In this document: positions 1 to 8,760 of the stretch, in pieces | Layout of the letters: every line of letters begins with the position of its first letter | How positions within the stretch are numbered: the stretch's first letter is position 1 | Source of the DNA: Dysgonomonadaceae bacterium zrk40 | GTDB lineage: Bacteria > Bacteroidota > Bacteroidia > Bacteroidales > Dysgonomonadaceae | Assembly: GCA_016916535.1 (NCBI GenBank) | Contig: CP070276.1 | Location: forward strand, 2,356,001-2,420,000 | Length of the DNA: 64,000 nt | Reading direction: 5' to 3' | Made by a program: the position numbers and the translations under genes | Notes under the pieces: model-generated | Database searches by the model: none | What the model saw: the letters and a program-made list of their open reading frames with translations, nothing else | What the model was told of the DNA's origin: nothing

Positions 1-1
1 C

Positions 2-2074
2 CCTGACAGGGTGGCGATGCAGGATGCCACCGCACAGATGGCCCTGTTGCAGTTGATGAATTCCGGTCGCACCAGTGTGGCGGTACCCTCCACGGTGCAT
101 TGTGATCACTTGATACAGGCCTACCGCAATGCCGAGAGCGACCTGGAGACCGCCAACGTCACCAACCGTGAGGTATACGAGTTCCTGCGGGATGTCTCCA
201 ACAGATACGGCATTGGTTTCTGGAAACCCGGTGCCGGCATCATCCACCAGGTGGTGCTGGAGAACTACGCATTCCCGGGTGGAATGATGGTGGGCACCGA
301 TTCCCACACACCCAATGCCGGCGGACTGGGAATGATCGCTATCGGTGTGGGTGGAGCTGACGCCGTGGATGTGATGGCCGGACTGCCCTGGGAGCTGAAG
401 ATGCCCAAATTAATTGGTGTGAAGCTCACCGGAAAGCTTTCCGGATGGAGCGCCCCCAAGGATGTGATCCTCAAGGTGGCCGGTATCCTCACCGTTAAGG
501 GGGGCACCAACGCCATCATCGAGTACTTCGGTGAGGGGGCTGCATCTCTCTCGGCAACAGGAAAAGGCACCATCTGCAACATGGGTGCCGAGGTGGGAGC
601 AACCACCTCCATCTTCCCCTTCGACGAGAAGTCTGCCCAATATCTTGAAAGTACCGGGCGCAAGGATGTGGCCGACGAGGCACGTCGCATCATGGAGCAT
701 CTGCAGCCTGATCCGGAGGTGATGGCCGATCCTGCACAATATTATGACCAGCTGATCGAGATTGATCTCTCCGAATTGGAACCTCATATCAACGGTCCAT
801 TTACCCCCGACGCAGCTTACACCATTTCCGAGTTTGGCGAGGTGGTGCGCAAGAACAACTACCCTCGCAAGATGGAGGTAGGTCTCATCGGTTCCTGCAC
901 CAACTCTTCTTATGAAGACCTCACCCGTGCAGTCTCCATCGTACAGTATGCACGTGAACAGGGAGTGCCGGTGAAGGCACAGTTCCTGATCAACCCCGGC
1001 TCGGAACAGATACGCTACACCGCTGAACGCGATGGTATCCTGGAGGAGTTTGACAAGGCGGGTGCCACCATCATCGCCAACGCCTGTGGCCCCTGTATCG
1101 GACAGTGGAAACGTGATGATGTGGCAGACAACCGTCCCAACTCCATCGTCACCTCTTTCAATCGTAACTTTGCCAAGCGCAACGACGGCAATCCTAACAC
1201 CCATGCTTTTGTCACCTCTCCCGAACTGGTAGCTGCACTCACCATTGCCGGTGATCTCTGTTTCAATCCGCTTACCGACACACTGCTCAACGACAAGGGG
1301 GAAGCCGTGAAATTACCCGAGCCGAAAGGCTTTGAGATGCCCCCCCTAGGATATGAGGTGAAGGATGCCGGTTACCTGGCTCCCTCCCCGGAGGCTGCTG
1401 TGGAGGTGACCATCGACCCGCAGTCGAATCGTCTGCAGAAGCTGGAGCCCTTCTCCGCCTGGGACGGGAAGGACTATGCTGACCTGCCGCTGCTCATCAG
1501 GGTGCAGGGTAAGTGTACCACTGACCATATCTCGATGGCCGGTCCATGGCTCCGCTATCGCGGTCACCTCGACAATATCTCCGACAACATGCTCATAGGG
1601 GCTGTCAACAGTTTCAATGAACAGACCAATGCGGTACTCGACCCTGAGACGCTCGAATATATGCCGGTACCGGCACTGGCCCGTAAGTTCAAGAGCAAAG
1701 GGGTAGGATCCATTGTGGTCGCTGAAGAGAATTACGGCGAAGGATCCAGCCGTGAACATGCAGCCATGGAGCCACGTCACCTCAATGTGAAGGTGATTTT
1801 GGTTAAGTCGTTCGCCCGTATTCACGAAACCAACTTGAAGAAACAGGGTATGCTGGCACTCACCTTTGTCAACAAGGAGGATTATAACAAGGTACAGGAA
1901 CGCGACAAGATCAGCGTGGTTGGCCTTAGCGAATTTGCTCCCGGCCGGAACCTTACCATTGAGTTGTTGCATGCCGATGGCACGAAGGATCGCTTCGAGG
2001 CGGCTCACACCTACAACGAGCAGCAGATAGAGTGGTTCAAGGCCGGTAGTGCTCTGAATGCGATGAGGAGATAA
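2..2074 (+). CDS. acn: aconitate hydratase, 5' partial
   Basis: Cytosolic [4Fe-4S] enzyme interconverting citrate and isocitrate in the TCA cycle. The reading frame is open to the window edge, and the residues before the first GTG (P-D-R) match the family's [15 protein letters not shown] block, so the true start lies upstream. About 690 residues are visible, near the full length of the mitochondrial/bacterial type. Cluster cysteines are seen in [10 protein letters not shown] and in [10 protein letters not shown]; the C-terminal swivel domain carries [10 protein letters not shown]. It is followed after 22 bp by isocitrate dehydrogenase and then citrate synthase, the gene set often grouped in Bacteroidales. 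Nothing is broken in the visible part. Identification is firm. Confidence 0.97.
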   Translation, partial: PDRVAMQDATAQMALLQLMNSGRTSVAVPSTVHCDHLIQAYRNAESDLETANVTNREVYEFLRDVSNRYGIGFWKPGAGIIHQVVLENYAFPGGMMVGTDSHTPNAGGLGMIAIGVGGADAVDVMAGLPWELKMPKLIGVKLTGKLSGWSAPKDVILKVAGILTVKGGTNAIIEYFGEGAASLSATGKGTICNMGAEVGATTSIFPFDEKSAQYLESTGRKDVADEARRIMEHLQPDPEVMADPAQYYDQLIEIDLSELEPHINGPFTPDAAYTISEFGEVVRKNNYPRKMEVGLIGSCTNSSYEDLTRAVSIVQYAREQGVPVKAQFLINPGSEQIRYTAERDGILEEFDKAGATIIANACGPCIGQWKRDDVADNRPNSIVTSFNRNFAKRNDGNPNTHAFVTSPELVAALTIAGDLCFNPLTDTLLNDKGEAVKLPEPKGFEMPPLGYEVKDAGYLAPSPEAAVEVTIDPQSNRLQKLEPFSAWDGKDYADLPLLIRVQGKCTTDHISMAGPWLRYRGHLDNISDNMLIGAVNSFNEQTNAVLDPETLEYMPVPALARKFKSKGVGSIVVAEENYGEGSSREHAAMEPRHLNVKVILVKSFARIHETNLKKQGMLALTFVNKEDYNKVQERDKISVVGLSEFAPGRNLTIELLHADGTKDRFEAAHTYNEQQIEWFKAGSALNAMRR

Positions 2075-2096
2075 CCAAACCCCAATAAGAATAACA

Positions 2097-3359
2097 ATGC
2101 AGGTAACGAAACAGGGCGAGCGGCTTCTGGTACCCGACAGGCCGGTGATTCCCTTTATCGAGGGCGATGGCATCGGTAAAGAGATCACCCCCCATGTGCA
2201 GCAAATTATTGATGCTGCTGTGGCGAAAGCATATGGTGAAAACCGCCGCATCGACTGGCGCGAGGTACTGGCCGGCGAGAAAGCGTTCAATGCCGTGGGC
2301 AGTTGGTTGCCTGAAGAGACGATGGAGGCTTTCCGCACCCACATGGTGGGGATTAAAGGGCCGCTCACGACACCCATCGGAGAGGGGATCCGCTCGCTCA
2401 ACGTGGCACTACGCCAGGAGCTGGATCTTTACGTATGTCTGCGACCGGTACGCTGGTTTAAAGGGGTCGCTACCCCGCTGCTGCACCCCGAGAAGGTGCA
2501 TGTCACCATCTTCCGCGAGAACACGGAGGATATCTATGCCGGCATCGAGTGGGCAGCAGGTACACCGGAACTGAAGAAGGTGCTCCGATTTCTACAAGAG
2601 GAGATGGGAGTGGCGAAGATTCGTTTCCCCGAGACCACCTCGCTTGGTGTGAAACCTGTATCACTGGAGGGTACCGAGCGATTGGTTCGCGCTGCAATCG
2701 AGTATGCGTTGGAGCATGGGCTGCCTTCTGTGACACTGGTCCACAAGGGCAACATCATGAAGTTTACCGAGGGTGGTTTCAAGAAGTGGGGTTATGCCCT
2801 TGCGGAAAGGGAGTTCCCTGACCGCACCTTCACCGAACACAAGTTTCGCCAGATAGAGGCGGAACGTGGTCTGGAGCAGGCGGTAGAGGAATACAACCAG
2901 GCGGTCGCCTCGGGAAAGGTGTTCATCAAGGATGTGATCGCCGACGCGTTTCTGCAGAACACGCTCCTCAAGCCGGAGGAGTATGCCGTGGTGGCTACGC
3001 TCAACCTCAATGGCGACTATATTTCCGATCAGCTGGCGGCCATGGTGGGCGGCATCGGCATCGCGCCGGGAGCCAACATCAATTATGACACCGGTCATGC
3101 CATCTTTGAAGCAACGCACGGCACGGCCCCTGACATCGTCGGGAAGGGAAAGGCCAATCCCTGCTCCATGTTGCTCTCGGGGGTGATGATGCTGGAGTAC
3201 ATGGGATGGCACGAAGCGGGTGCACTGATCACAACCTCGCTTGAGAAACTCTTTGCGGATGGATATGCTACCGCCGACCTGGCTCGTTTCATGGAACACG
3301 GGAAAGCACTTACCACAGCTCAGTTTGCACAAAAAGTGACCGAAACCATTAAAATATGA
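2097..3359 (+). CDS. icd: isocitrate dehydrogenase, E. coli-like (type I), probably NAD-dependent
   Basis: Oxidative decarboxylation of isocitrate to 2-oxoglutarate. At 420 aa it matches E. coli Icd in length and in the substrate segment SIRSLNVALRQ-like (here GIRSLNVALRQELDLYVCLRPVRWF) and FRENTEDIYAGIEW. The cofactor loop reads HGTAPDIVGKGKANP. By alignment, D346, I347 and A353 stand where NADP-specific E. coli Icd has Lys344, Tyr345 and Val351; Asp/Ile/Ala there are the established determinants of NAD specificity. Tyr391 is replaced by Ala, while Arg395 is kept. NAD use is therefore an inference from residues; databases will probably label it NADP-type. It follows aconitase by 22 bp, in one likely operon. 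Confidence 0.93.
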   Translation: MQVTKQGERLLVPDRPVIPFIEGDGIGKEITPHVQQIIDAAVAKAYGENRRIDWREVLAGEKAFNAVGSWLPEETMEAFRTHMVGIKGPLTTPIGEGIRSLNVALRQELDLYVCLRPVRWFKGVATPLLHPEKVHVTIFRENTEDIYAGIEWAAGTPELKKVLRFLQEEMGVAKIRFPETTSLGVKPVSLEGTERLVRAAIEYALEHGLPSVTLVHKGNIMKFTEGGFKKWGYALAEREFPDRTFTEHKFRQIEAERGLEQAVEEYNQAVASGKVFIKDVIADAFLQNTLLKPEEYAVVATLNLNGDYISDQLAAMVGGIGIAPGANINYDTGHAIFEATHGTAPDIVGKGKANPCSMLLSGVMMLEYMGWHEAGALITTSLEKLFADGYATADLARFMEHGKALTTAQFAQKVTETIKI

Positions 3360-3467
3360 TGATTCGAACAAACAAAATGGCTTGAAAGACTGTTATTTCA
3401 GCATTCTCTAACCATTGCCCAACATTTTCACATTGCTAACATTTTAACAATCAAAACATATCTAAAG

Positions 3468-4823
3468 ATGAATAATGAACAAATAACGAAGACTTTATCT
3501 GACTCCATTGCCTTCACCAGCAACATTGACAAGGAACTCTTTACAAAAATGGGGGTGAAGCGCGGTCTGCGCAACGAGGATCACTCCGGTGTGCTGGCTG
3601 GACTCACTCGTGTGGGTGATGTGGTGGGCTATGAACGTCAGGAGGATGGTACCCTCAAGCCTGTACCGGGTAAACTTTACTATCGTGGGTTGGATGTGGA
3701 GGAGTTGGTGAAAGGTGTGCAGTCTGAAAATAGGCTCGGTTTCGAGGAGACTGCTTTCCTGCTGCTCTCCGGTCGGCTCCCCAGCAAAGAGGAGTTGGAT
3801 GCCGTGAACAGCTTGATTGCACAGACCATGCCGCTGAACCACCTGGCCACTATGAACATCCTTTCGCTGAAGGGGAAGAACATCATGAACATTCTTGCCA
3901 GAAGCGTCCTGGAGCTCTATGCCTACGACGATAATCCAGATGACATCTCACCCGACAACCTGGTACGTCAGTCGCTGAACCTAATAGCCAAGTTCCCCAC
4001 CATCATTGCCTATGCATACCAGGTGATGCGTCATGATCAGATGGGCCGTTCGCTGCACATCCGTCATCCCTACGAAGACCGCTCCGTGGCGGAAAACTTC
4101 CTCTTCATGATGAAGGGACGCGACAATTACACCGAACTGGATGTGAAGATCCTCGACTTGGCGCTGATACTGCATGCCGAGCACGGCGGTGGTAACAACT
4201 CCACCTTCTCGGTACGTGTCACCAGTTCTACCGAGACCGACACCTACTCGGCCATCGCTGCCGGTATCGGTTCTCTGAAGGGGCCCCTGCATGGTGGTGC
4301 CAACATCAAGGTGCAGGGTATGCTGGAAGATATGAAACAGAATGTGAGTGACTGGACCAGTAAGGAGCAAATCGATGCCTACCTGACCAAGATACTGAAA
4401 AAGGAGGCCTACGACCGTACCGGTCTCATCTATGGCATTGGCCACGCCGTCTACACCGTGAGCGACCCGCGTGCCGACCTGCTGAAGGGAATGGCACGTG
4501 AACTGGCCCGCGAGAAAGGACGTGAAGAGGAGTTCAACTTCATGGAGTTGATCGAGGAGCGTGCAGTTGATGTGTTCCTGGGCTTCAAGAAGCAGACTGC
4601 CAAGTCTCGCACCTGCATCAACGTTGACTTCTACTCCGGCTTCGTTTATGACGCCATCGGTCTGCCTGCAGAGGTCTTCACCCCGCTGTTTGCCATGGCC
4701 CGCATCGTGGGCTGGTCGGCACACCGCATCGAGGAGATGAACTTCGCCAGCAAGCGTCTGATTCGTCCGGCTTACAAGAACGTACGGGAGAAACAACCCT
4801 TTACACCCATCAACGAAAGATAA
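3468..4823 (+). CDS. gltA: citrate synthase
   Basis: Condenses acetyl-CoA and oxaloacetate to citrate. The 451-aa protein has the longer N-terminal extension usual in Bacteroidetes citrate synthases. Catalytic residues are visible: His in AEHGGGNNSTF, His in GIGHAVYT, and Asp in NVDFYSGF; substrate arginines lie near the C-terminus (SAHRIEEM). It sits 108 bp after icd and only 9 bp before the second isocitrate dehydrogenase, so gltA and that gene are surely co-transcribed. The 108-bp gap before it is AT-rich, with no perfect TAnnTTTG box and no terminator hairpin, so read-through from acn-icd is likely. Confidence 0.96.
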   Translation: MNNEQITKTLSDSIAFTSNIDKELFTKMGVKRGLRNEDHSGVLAGLTRVGDVVGYERQEDGTLKPVPGKLYYRGLDVEELVKGVQSENRLGFEETAFLLLSGRLPSKEELDAVNSLIAQTMPLNHLATMNILSLKGKNIMNILARSVLELYAYDDNPDDISPDNLVRQSLNLIAKFPTIIAYAYQVMRHDQMGRSLHIRHPYEDRSVAENFLFMMKGRDNYTELDVKILDLALILHAEHGGGNNSTFSVRVTSSTETDTYSAIAAGIGSLKGPLHGGANIKVQGMLEDMKQNVSDWTSKEQIDAYLTKILKKEAYDRTGLIYGIGHAVYTVSDPRADLLKGMARELAREKGREEEFNFMELIEERAVDVFLGFKKQTAKSRTCINVDFYSGFVYDAIGLPAEVFTPLFAMARIVGWSAHRIEEMNFASKRLIRPAYKNVREKQPFTPINER

Positions 4824-4832
4824 AGAAACCGC

Positions 4833-6053
4833 ATGCAGAAGATAAAAGTAACCCATCCGGTGGTTGAGCTGGATGGTGATGAAATGACCAGAATTATCTG
4901 GTCATTTATCAAAGAGGAACTGATCCTTCCCTATCTCGACCTTGATATCAAGTATTACGACCTGAGCATCCAGCACCGTGATGCCACCAACGACCAGGTG
5001 ACAATTGATGCTGCTGAGGCGATCAAGAAGTACAACGTGGGTATCAAGTGCGCTACCATCACGCCCGATGAGGCGCGAGTGGAGGAGTTCGGACTGAAAC
5101 AGATGTGGCGGTCACCCAACGGTACCATCCGTAACATCGTGGGGGGGACCGTCTTTCGCGAGCCGATCATCTGCTCAAACATACCCCGCTACGTGCAGGG
5201 GTGGACTGAGCCAATCATCATCGGTCGTCATGCTTTCGGCGACCAGTATCGTGCTACCGACAAGGTGATCAAGGGGAAGGGAAAGCTAACGCTCACTTTC
5301 ACTGCCGAGGATGGTGAACAGACCAGCTGGGAGGTGTATGACTTCAAGGGTGACGGCGTGGCGATGGCGATGTACAACACCGATGAATCGATTTACGGCT
5401 TCGCTCGTTCCTCTTTCCAGATGGCGCTGACCAAAGGCTATCCGCTCTACATGTCGACGAAGAACACCATCCTGAAGGCTTACGACGGCCGCTTCAAGGA
5501 TATCTTCCAGGAGGTGTACGAGACTGAATTCAAGGATGCGTTCGCAAAGGCAGGCATCACCTACGAGCACCGGCTGATCGACGACATGGTGGCATCCGCC
5601 ATGAAGTGGAACGGCGGTTTCGTCTGGGCCTGCAAGAACTACGACGGCGATGTGCAGTCCGACACCGTGGCCCAGGGCTTCGGTTCGCTTGGGATGATGT
5701 CCTCCGTGTTGGTGACACCCGATGGCAAGACGGTGGAGGCCGAAGCGGCCCACGGCACGGTAACGCGCCACTATCGCCAGCATCAGCAGGGCAAGGAGAC
5801 CAGCACCAATCCCATCGCCTCCATCTTTGCCTGGACGCGGGGACTGGCTCATCGCGGCAAGCTGGACAACAACCAGCCGCTCATCGACTTCTGTAACAAG
5901 CTCGAGCAGGTATGCATTGAAACGGTGGAGGGAGGTGAGATGACCAAGGACCTGGCACTTCTCGTGCATGGCAACGATGCACCGCGCGATAGCTGGCTCA
6001 CCACGCAGCAGTTCCTGCAGGCGCTGAAAAGGAATCTGGAGAAAAGTTTTTAG
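4833..6053 (+). CDS. isocitrate dehydrogenase, eukaryote-type (type II), NADP-dependent
   Basis: A second isocitrate dehydrogenase, 406 aa, of the subfamily that includes human IDH1/IDH2. It is only distantly related to the one two genes upstream. Family motifs include [15 protein letters not shown] at the N-terminus, [19 protein letters not shown] and [14 protein letters not shown]312 and H313 in [12 protein letters not shown] align with Arg314 and His315 of human IDH1, which bind the 2'-phosphate of NADP. It starts 9 bp after gltA and is followed by a hairpin at 6098-6123. Its likely role is NADPH supply from isocitrate alongside the NAD-type enzyme; that division of labour is inference. 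Confidence 0.94.
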   Translation: MQKIKVTHPVVELDGDEMTRIIWSFIKEELILPYLDLDIKYYDLSIQHRDATNDQVTIDAAEAIKKYNVGIKCATITPDEARVEEFGLKQMWRSPNGTIRNIVGGTVFREPIICSNIPRYVQGWTEPIIIGRHAFGDQYRATDKVIKGKGKLTLTFTAEDGEQTSWEVYDFKGDGVAMAMYNTDESIYGFARSSFQMALTKGYPLYMSTKNTILKAYDGRFKDIFQEVYETEFKDAFAKAGITYEHRLIDDMVASAMKWNGGFVWACKNYDGDVQSDTVAQGFGSLGMMSSVLVTPDGKTVEAEAAHGTVTRHYRQHQQGKETSTNPIASIFAWTRGLAHRGKLDNNQPLIDFCNKLEQVCIETVEGGEMTKDLALLVHGNDAPRDSWLTTQQFLQALKRNLEKSF

Positions 6054-6097
6054 CTATCAGCAGTCAGCATGCTGATTTCAGCAGTTTATTAGTAAAG

Positions 6098-6123
6098 AAG
6101 GGCAGTCCGTGCGGGCTGCCCTT
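6098..6123 (+). terminator. hairpin terminator after TCA gene cluster
   Basis: Perfect inverted repeat AAGGGCAG ... CTGCCCTT with a 10-nt loop, 45 bp after the type II isocitrate dehydrogenase stop. The T-run after it is poor. It lies between convergent genes (the EF-G paralogue ends at 6153), so it may serve both. Confidence 0.6.
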
Positions 6124-6152
6124 GCTGTTATGAAAACGAAAATAATTGATTG

Positions 6153-8309
6153 TCAATCTTCCTTCTCCTGCTCCTCGTAAGCCTTAAGTAGTTTCTCCTG
6201 CACATCGGAGGGCACCAGCTCATAGCTGGCGAACTTCATGGTGAAGGAGGCCCTGCCACCGGAGAGAGAGCTCAGGGAGGTGGAGTAGTTGTTCATCTCT
6301 TTCAGGGGTACACGTGCCTTCAGCTTCTCAAACCCTTTTTCACTCTCCATGCCCATGATCATGGCACGGCGTCCCTGCAGGTCGCTCATCACATCACCCA
6401 TGTAATCACCCGGAACGGATACCGTTACATCATATACCGGTTCCAGAATTTTTGGGCCTGCATTCTTAAAGGCGGTGCTGAAAGCGTTCCTTCCTGCCAG
6501 CATGAAGGAGATTTCGTTCGAGTCCACCGGGTGCATCTTGCCGTCGTAGACGATCACCCGCACGTCACGAGCGTATGAGCCGGTAAGCGGTCCCTGCTCC
6601 ATGCGACCCATGATTCCCTTCAGAATCGCCGGCAGGAAGCGGGTGTCAATGGCACCACCCACGATGCTGTTCACAAAGACCAGCTTGCCGCCCCAGTCAA
6701 GTTCAATCACCTGCGTGTCGCGGTTCTGTACTTTGAACTCCTGTCCGTTGAAGCGGTAGACTTCCGGCATGGGCAACCCTTCACTGTAAGGCTCTACAAT
6801 CAGGTGTACCTCGCCGAACTGACCGGCGCCACCCGACTGCTTCTTATGCCGGTAGTCGGCACGTGCCGTTTTGGTGATGGTCTCACGGTAGGGTATTTTC
6901 GGTTCCAGGTATTCGATCTCTATCTTATCGTTGTTTTCCAGACGCCATTTGAGGGTACGCAGGTGGAACTCACCCTGACCCGATACGATGGTTTGCTTCA
7001 GTTCCTTGGAGACCTCAACGATCCATGTGGGATCCTCCTCCTTCATGCGGGTGAGCGCCTCGCTCATCTTCTCGGAGTTGGATTCGTTCACCGCACGGAT
7101 GGCACGACGATATCGCGGTTCCGGGTATTTGATGAAGTTGAACCGGTTGTCGATCCCCTTTGCGTTGAGGGTGTTGCCGGTTCGCACGTCCTTCAGCTTC
7201 ACAGCGGCACCGATGCTGCCGGCATGCAGCTCCTCCGCCTTGGTGCGGATCTGTCCCGCCACGGTATAGAGCTGTGCCAGTCGTTCCTTCGAGGAGCGGT
7301 CGCTGTTGGCCAGGTCATCACCTTCCTTTACGGTACCCGACATCACCTTGAAGTAGGAAACTTCACCGATATGGGGTTCTACGGTGGTCTTGAAGAAGAA
7401 AAGGCTGGCGGATGCAGTGGCATCGGGTTTCACCTCTTCCCCTTCACTGTTGAGGGGAGCCGGCATTTCATTCGGCGAGGGGGCCACCATGTTGAGGAAG
7501 TTCATGACACGGTGCACCGCCATGTTTTTTTCTGCGGAAGCACAGAAGAGCGGGAAGAGAGTGTGGTCGAGCATCCCCTTGTGGATGCCGTCGCGCATCT
7601 CCTCTTCAGTGAGCGATCCCTGGTCGAAGTACTTCTCCATCAATCCCTCGTCATTCTCTGCGGCCGCTTCGAGCAGTACCTGGTAATATTCGCCGGCCCG
7701 TTCCTTCTCACTGTCGGGAATCTCCAGCACCTCCGGGGCGGTAGCTCCAGGTTTCCATTTGTAGAACTTCTGTTTCAGCACATCAACGATGCCGTCGAAG
7801 GAGCTGCCGCTGCCTGTTGGGTATTGCACCGGCACCACCTTGTTGCCGTAGAACTCGCGGAGCCCTGCCAGCGTGTTGTCATAATCGGCCTTGTCGTGGT
7901 CCATCTGGTTCACCAGCAGCACCATCGGTTTCTTCAATTCATCCACGTAGCGGAACTGATTCACGGTGCCCACCTCCACGCCGTTGGCGGCATCAATCAA
8001 CATCAGCACCATATCGGTCACATGAAGTGCGGAGATCACTCCCCCTACAAAATCATCCGATCCGGGGCAGTCGATAAAGTTCATCAACTTATCTTTCCAC
8101 TCGTAAGAGAAGACGGTGGAGAATACCGAGTAGCCATAATCCTTCTCCACCGGGAAGTAGTCGCTCACGCTGTTCTTCCCATCCACGGATCCGCGTCGTT
8201 TTATCAGACCACTCTCGAAGAGCATGGCCTCTGCGAGGGTGGTCTTACCTGATCCGGCATTGCCAATGACAGCAATGTTCTTGATTTCGTTTGTTTTGTA
8301 CACTTTCAT
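6153..8309 (-). CDS. EF-G paralogue (EF-G2-like), catalytic His replaced
   Basis: Translational GTPase family, 718 aa, with the domain order of elongation factor G. The P-loop GNAGSGKTT (residues 16-24) and base-recognition NQMD (134-137) are intact. Switch I lacks the RGITI signature (EKDYGYSV stands there), and the G3 motif reads DCPGSDDF: Ser84 replaces the histidine that activates water for GTP hydrolysis in EF-G (DTPGH). Domains IV-V are present (GGAGQFGEVHL, then GDYMGDVMSDLQGRRA). A Bacteroides EF-G paralogue, EF-G2, has been reported to work without GTPase activity; this gene resembles it, by recall and not by search. It stands alone, divergent from the Ca2+-ATPase. It is not the housekeeping fusA, having no rpsL/rpsG neighbours. 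Confidence 0.9.
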   Translation of the reverse strand: MKVYKTNEIKNIAVIGNAGSGKTTLAEAMLFESGLIKRRGSVDGKNSVSDYFPVEKDYGYSVFSTVFSYEWKDKLMNFIDCPGSDDFVGGVISALHVTDMVLMLIDAANGVEVGTVNQFRYVDELKKPMVLLVNQMDHDKADYDNTLAGLREFYGNKVVPVQYPTGSGSSFDGIVDVLKQKFYKWKPGATAPEVLEIPDSEKERAGEYYQVLLEAAAENDEGLMEKYFDQGSLTEEEMRDGIHKGMLDHTLFPLFCASAEKNMAVHRVMNFLNMVAPSPNEMPAPLNSEGEEVKPDATASASLFFFKTTVEPHIGEVSYFKVMSGTVKEGDDLANSDRSSKERLAQLYTVAGQIRTKAEELHAGSIGAAVKLKDVRTGNTLNAKGIDNRFNFIKYPEPRYRRAIRAVNESNSEKMSEALTRMKEEDPTWIVEVSKELKQTIVSGQGEFHLRTLKWRLENNDKIEIEYLEPKIPYRETITKTARADYRHKKQSGGAGQFGEVHLIVEPYSEGLPMPEVYRFNGQEFKVQNRDTQVIELDWGGKLVFVNSIVGGAIDTRFLPAILKGIMGRMEQGPLTGSYARDVRVIVYDGKMHPVDSNEISFMLAGRNAFSTAFKNAGPKILEPVYDVTVSVPGDYMGDVMSDLQGRRAMIMGMESEKGFEKLKARVPLKEMNNYSTSLSSLSGGRASFTMKFASYELVPSDVQEKLLKAYEEQEKED

Positions 8310-8760
8310 ATGATTTATTTATTTAATAAGTTAGGTGAATGTCACGTCTCAAAGGAGTGAATTTATGTGAGAATTCTCTTATATTCGTTTCATGATTAGA
8401 ATCTTATTAAGTATTTAAAGTTTACCGGCGGCTAAAACATTCAATACCTCCCTCACTCCGGTGCGAAAAAAACGTGATGGCAGGGGTGCGGCGGTATGAA
8501 AAATGACTTTGCAACGGCCTGAGACCGGCAAAGTCAACCTGTCGTGATCAGCGTTGCAATTTATAAAATAAGGATGACAAAGAGAAATGTTACGGTTATG
8601 TTTTATAACATATCAAATTGGCAGGGTAGCGAGTAGATCTGAAGGTAAACATTTACCGCTGTCAGTTGTTAATAAATCTGTCAGCCCCAACCTCTACCAC
8701 ATTCGGGAGGGTGGCAACTACACCAAAAAATAAGATATCCAACAACCTAAAGAACAATCA
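8310..8760. other. 451-bp divergent intergenic region
   Basis: Separates the EF-G paralogue (minus) from the Ca2+-ATPase (plus). It has no open frame of note and no exact TAnnTTTG box in a useful place for either gene. It contains a 31-nt perfect-armed hairpin (8505-8535) and a smaller palindrome, ATGTTTTATAACAT, at about 8599-8612. Both could be operators, because neither has a T-run. Confidence 0.6.
8505..8535. promoter_or_regulatory. inverted repeat, possible operator
   Basis: GACTTTGC ... GCAAAGTC, perfect 8-bp arms, with a further nested CGG/CCG pair inside. There is no T-run on either side, so it is not a plain terminator. It lies about 225 bp upstream of the Ca2+-ATPase and 195 bp upstream of the EF-G paralogue. 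Function unknown. Confidence 0.4.

Noticed and set aside
410-1204. Long minus-strand frame inside aconitase
   Set aside because: Antisense shadow of a well-supported gene; composition is His/Val/Gly-rich from codon bias and has no family motif.
6804-8252. 482-codon plus-strand frame antisense to the EF-G paralogue
   Set aside because: Shadow frame; low-complexity His/Leu/Val composition, no motif, and the opposite strand encodes a clear translational GTPase.
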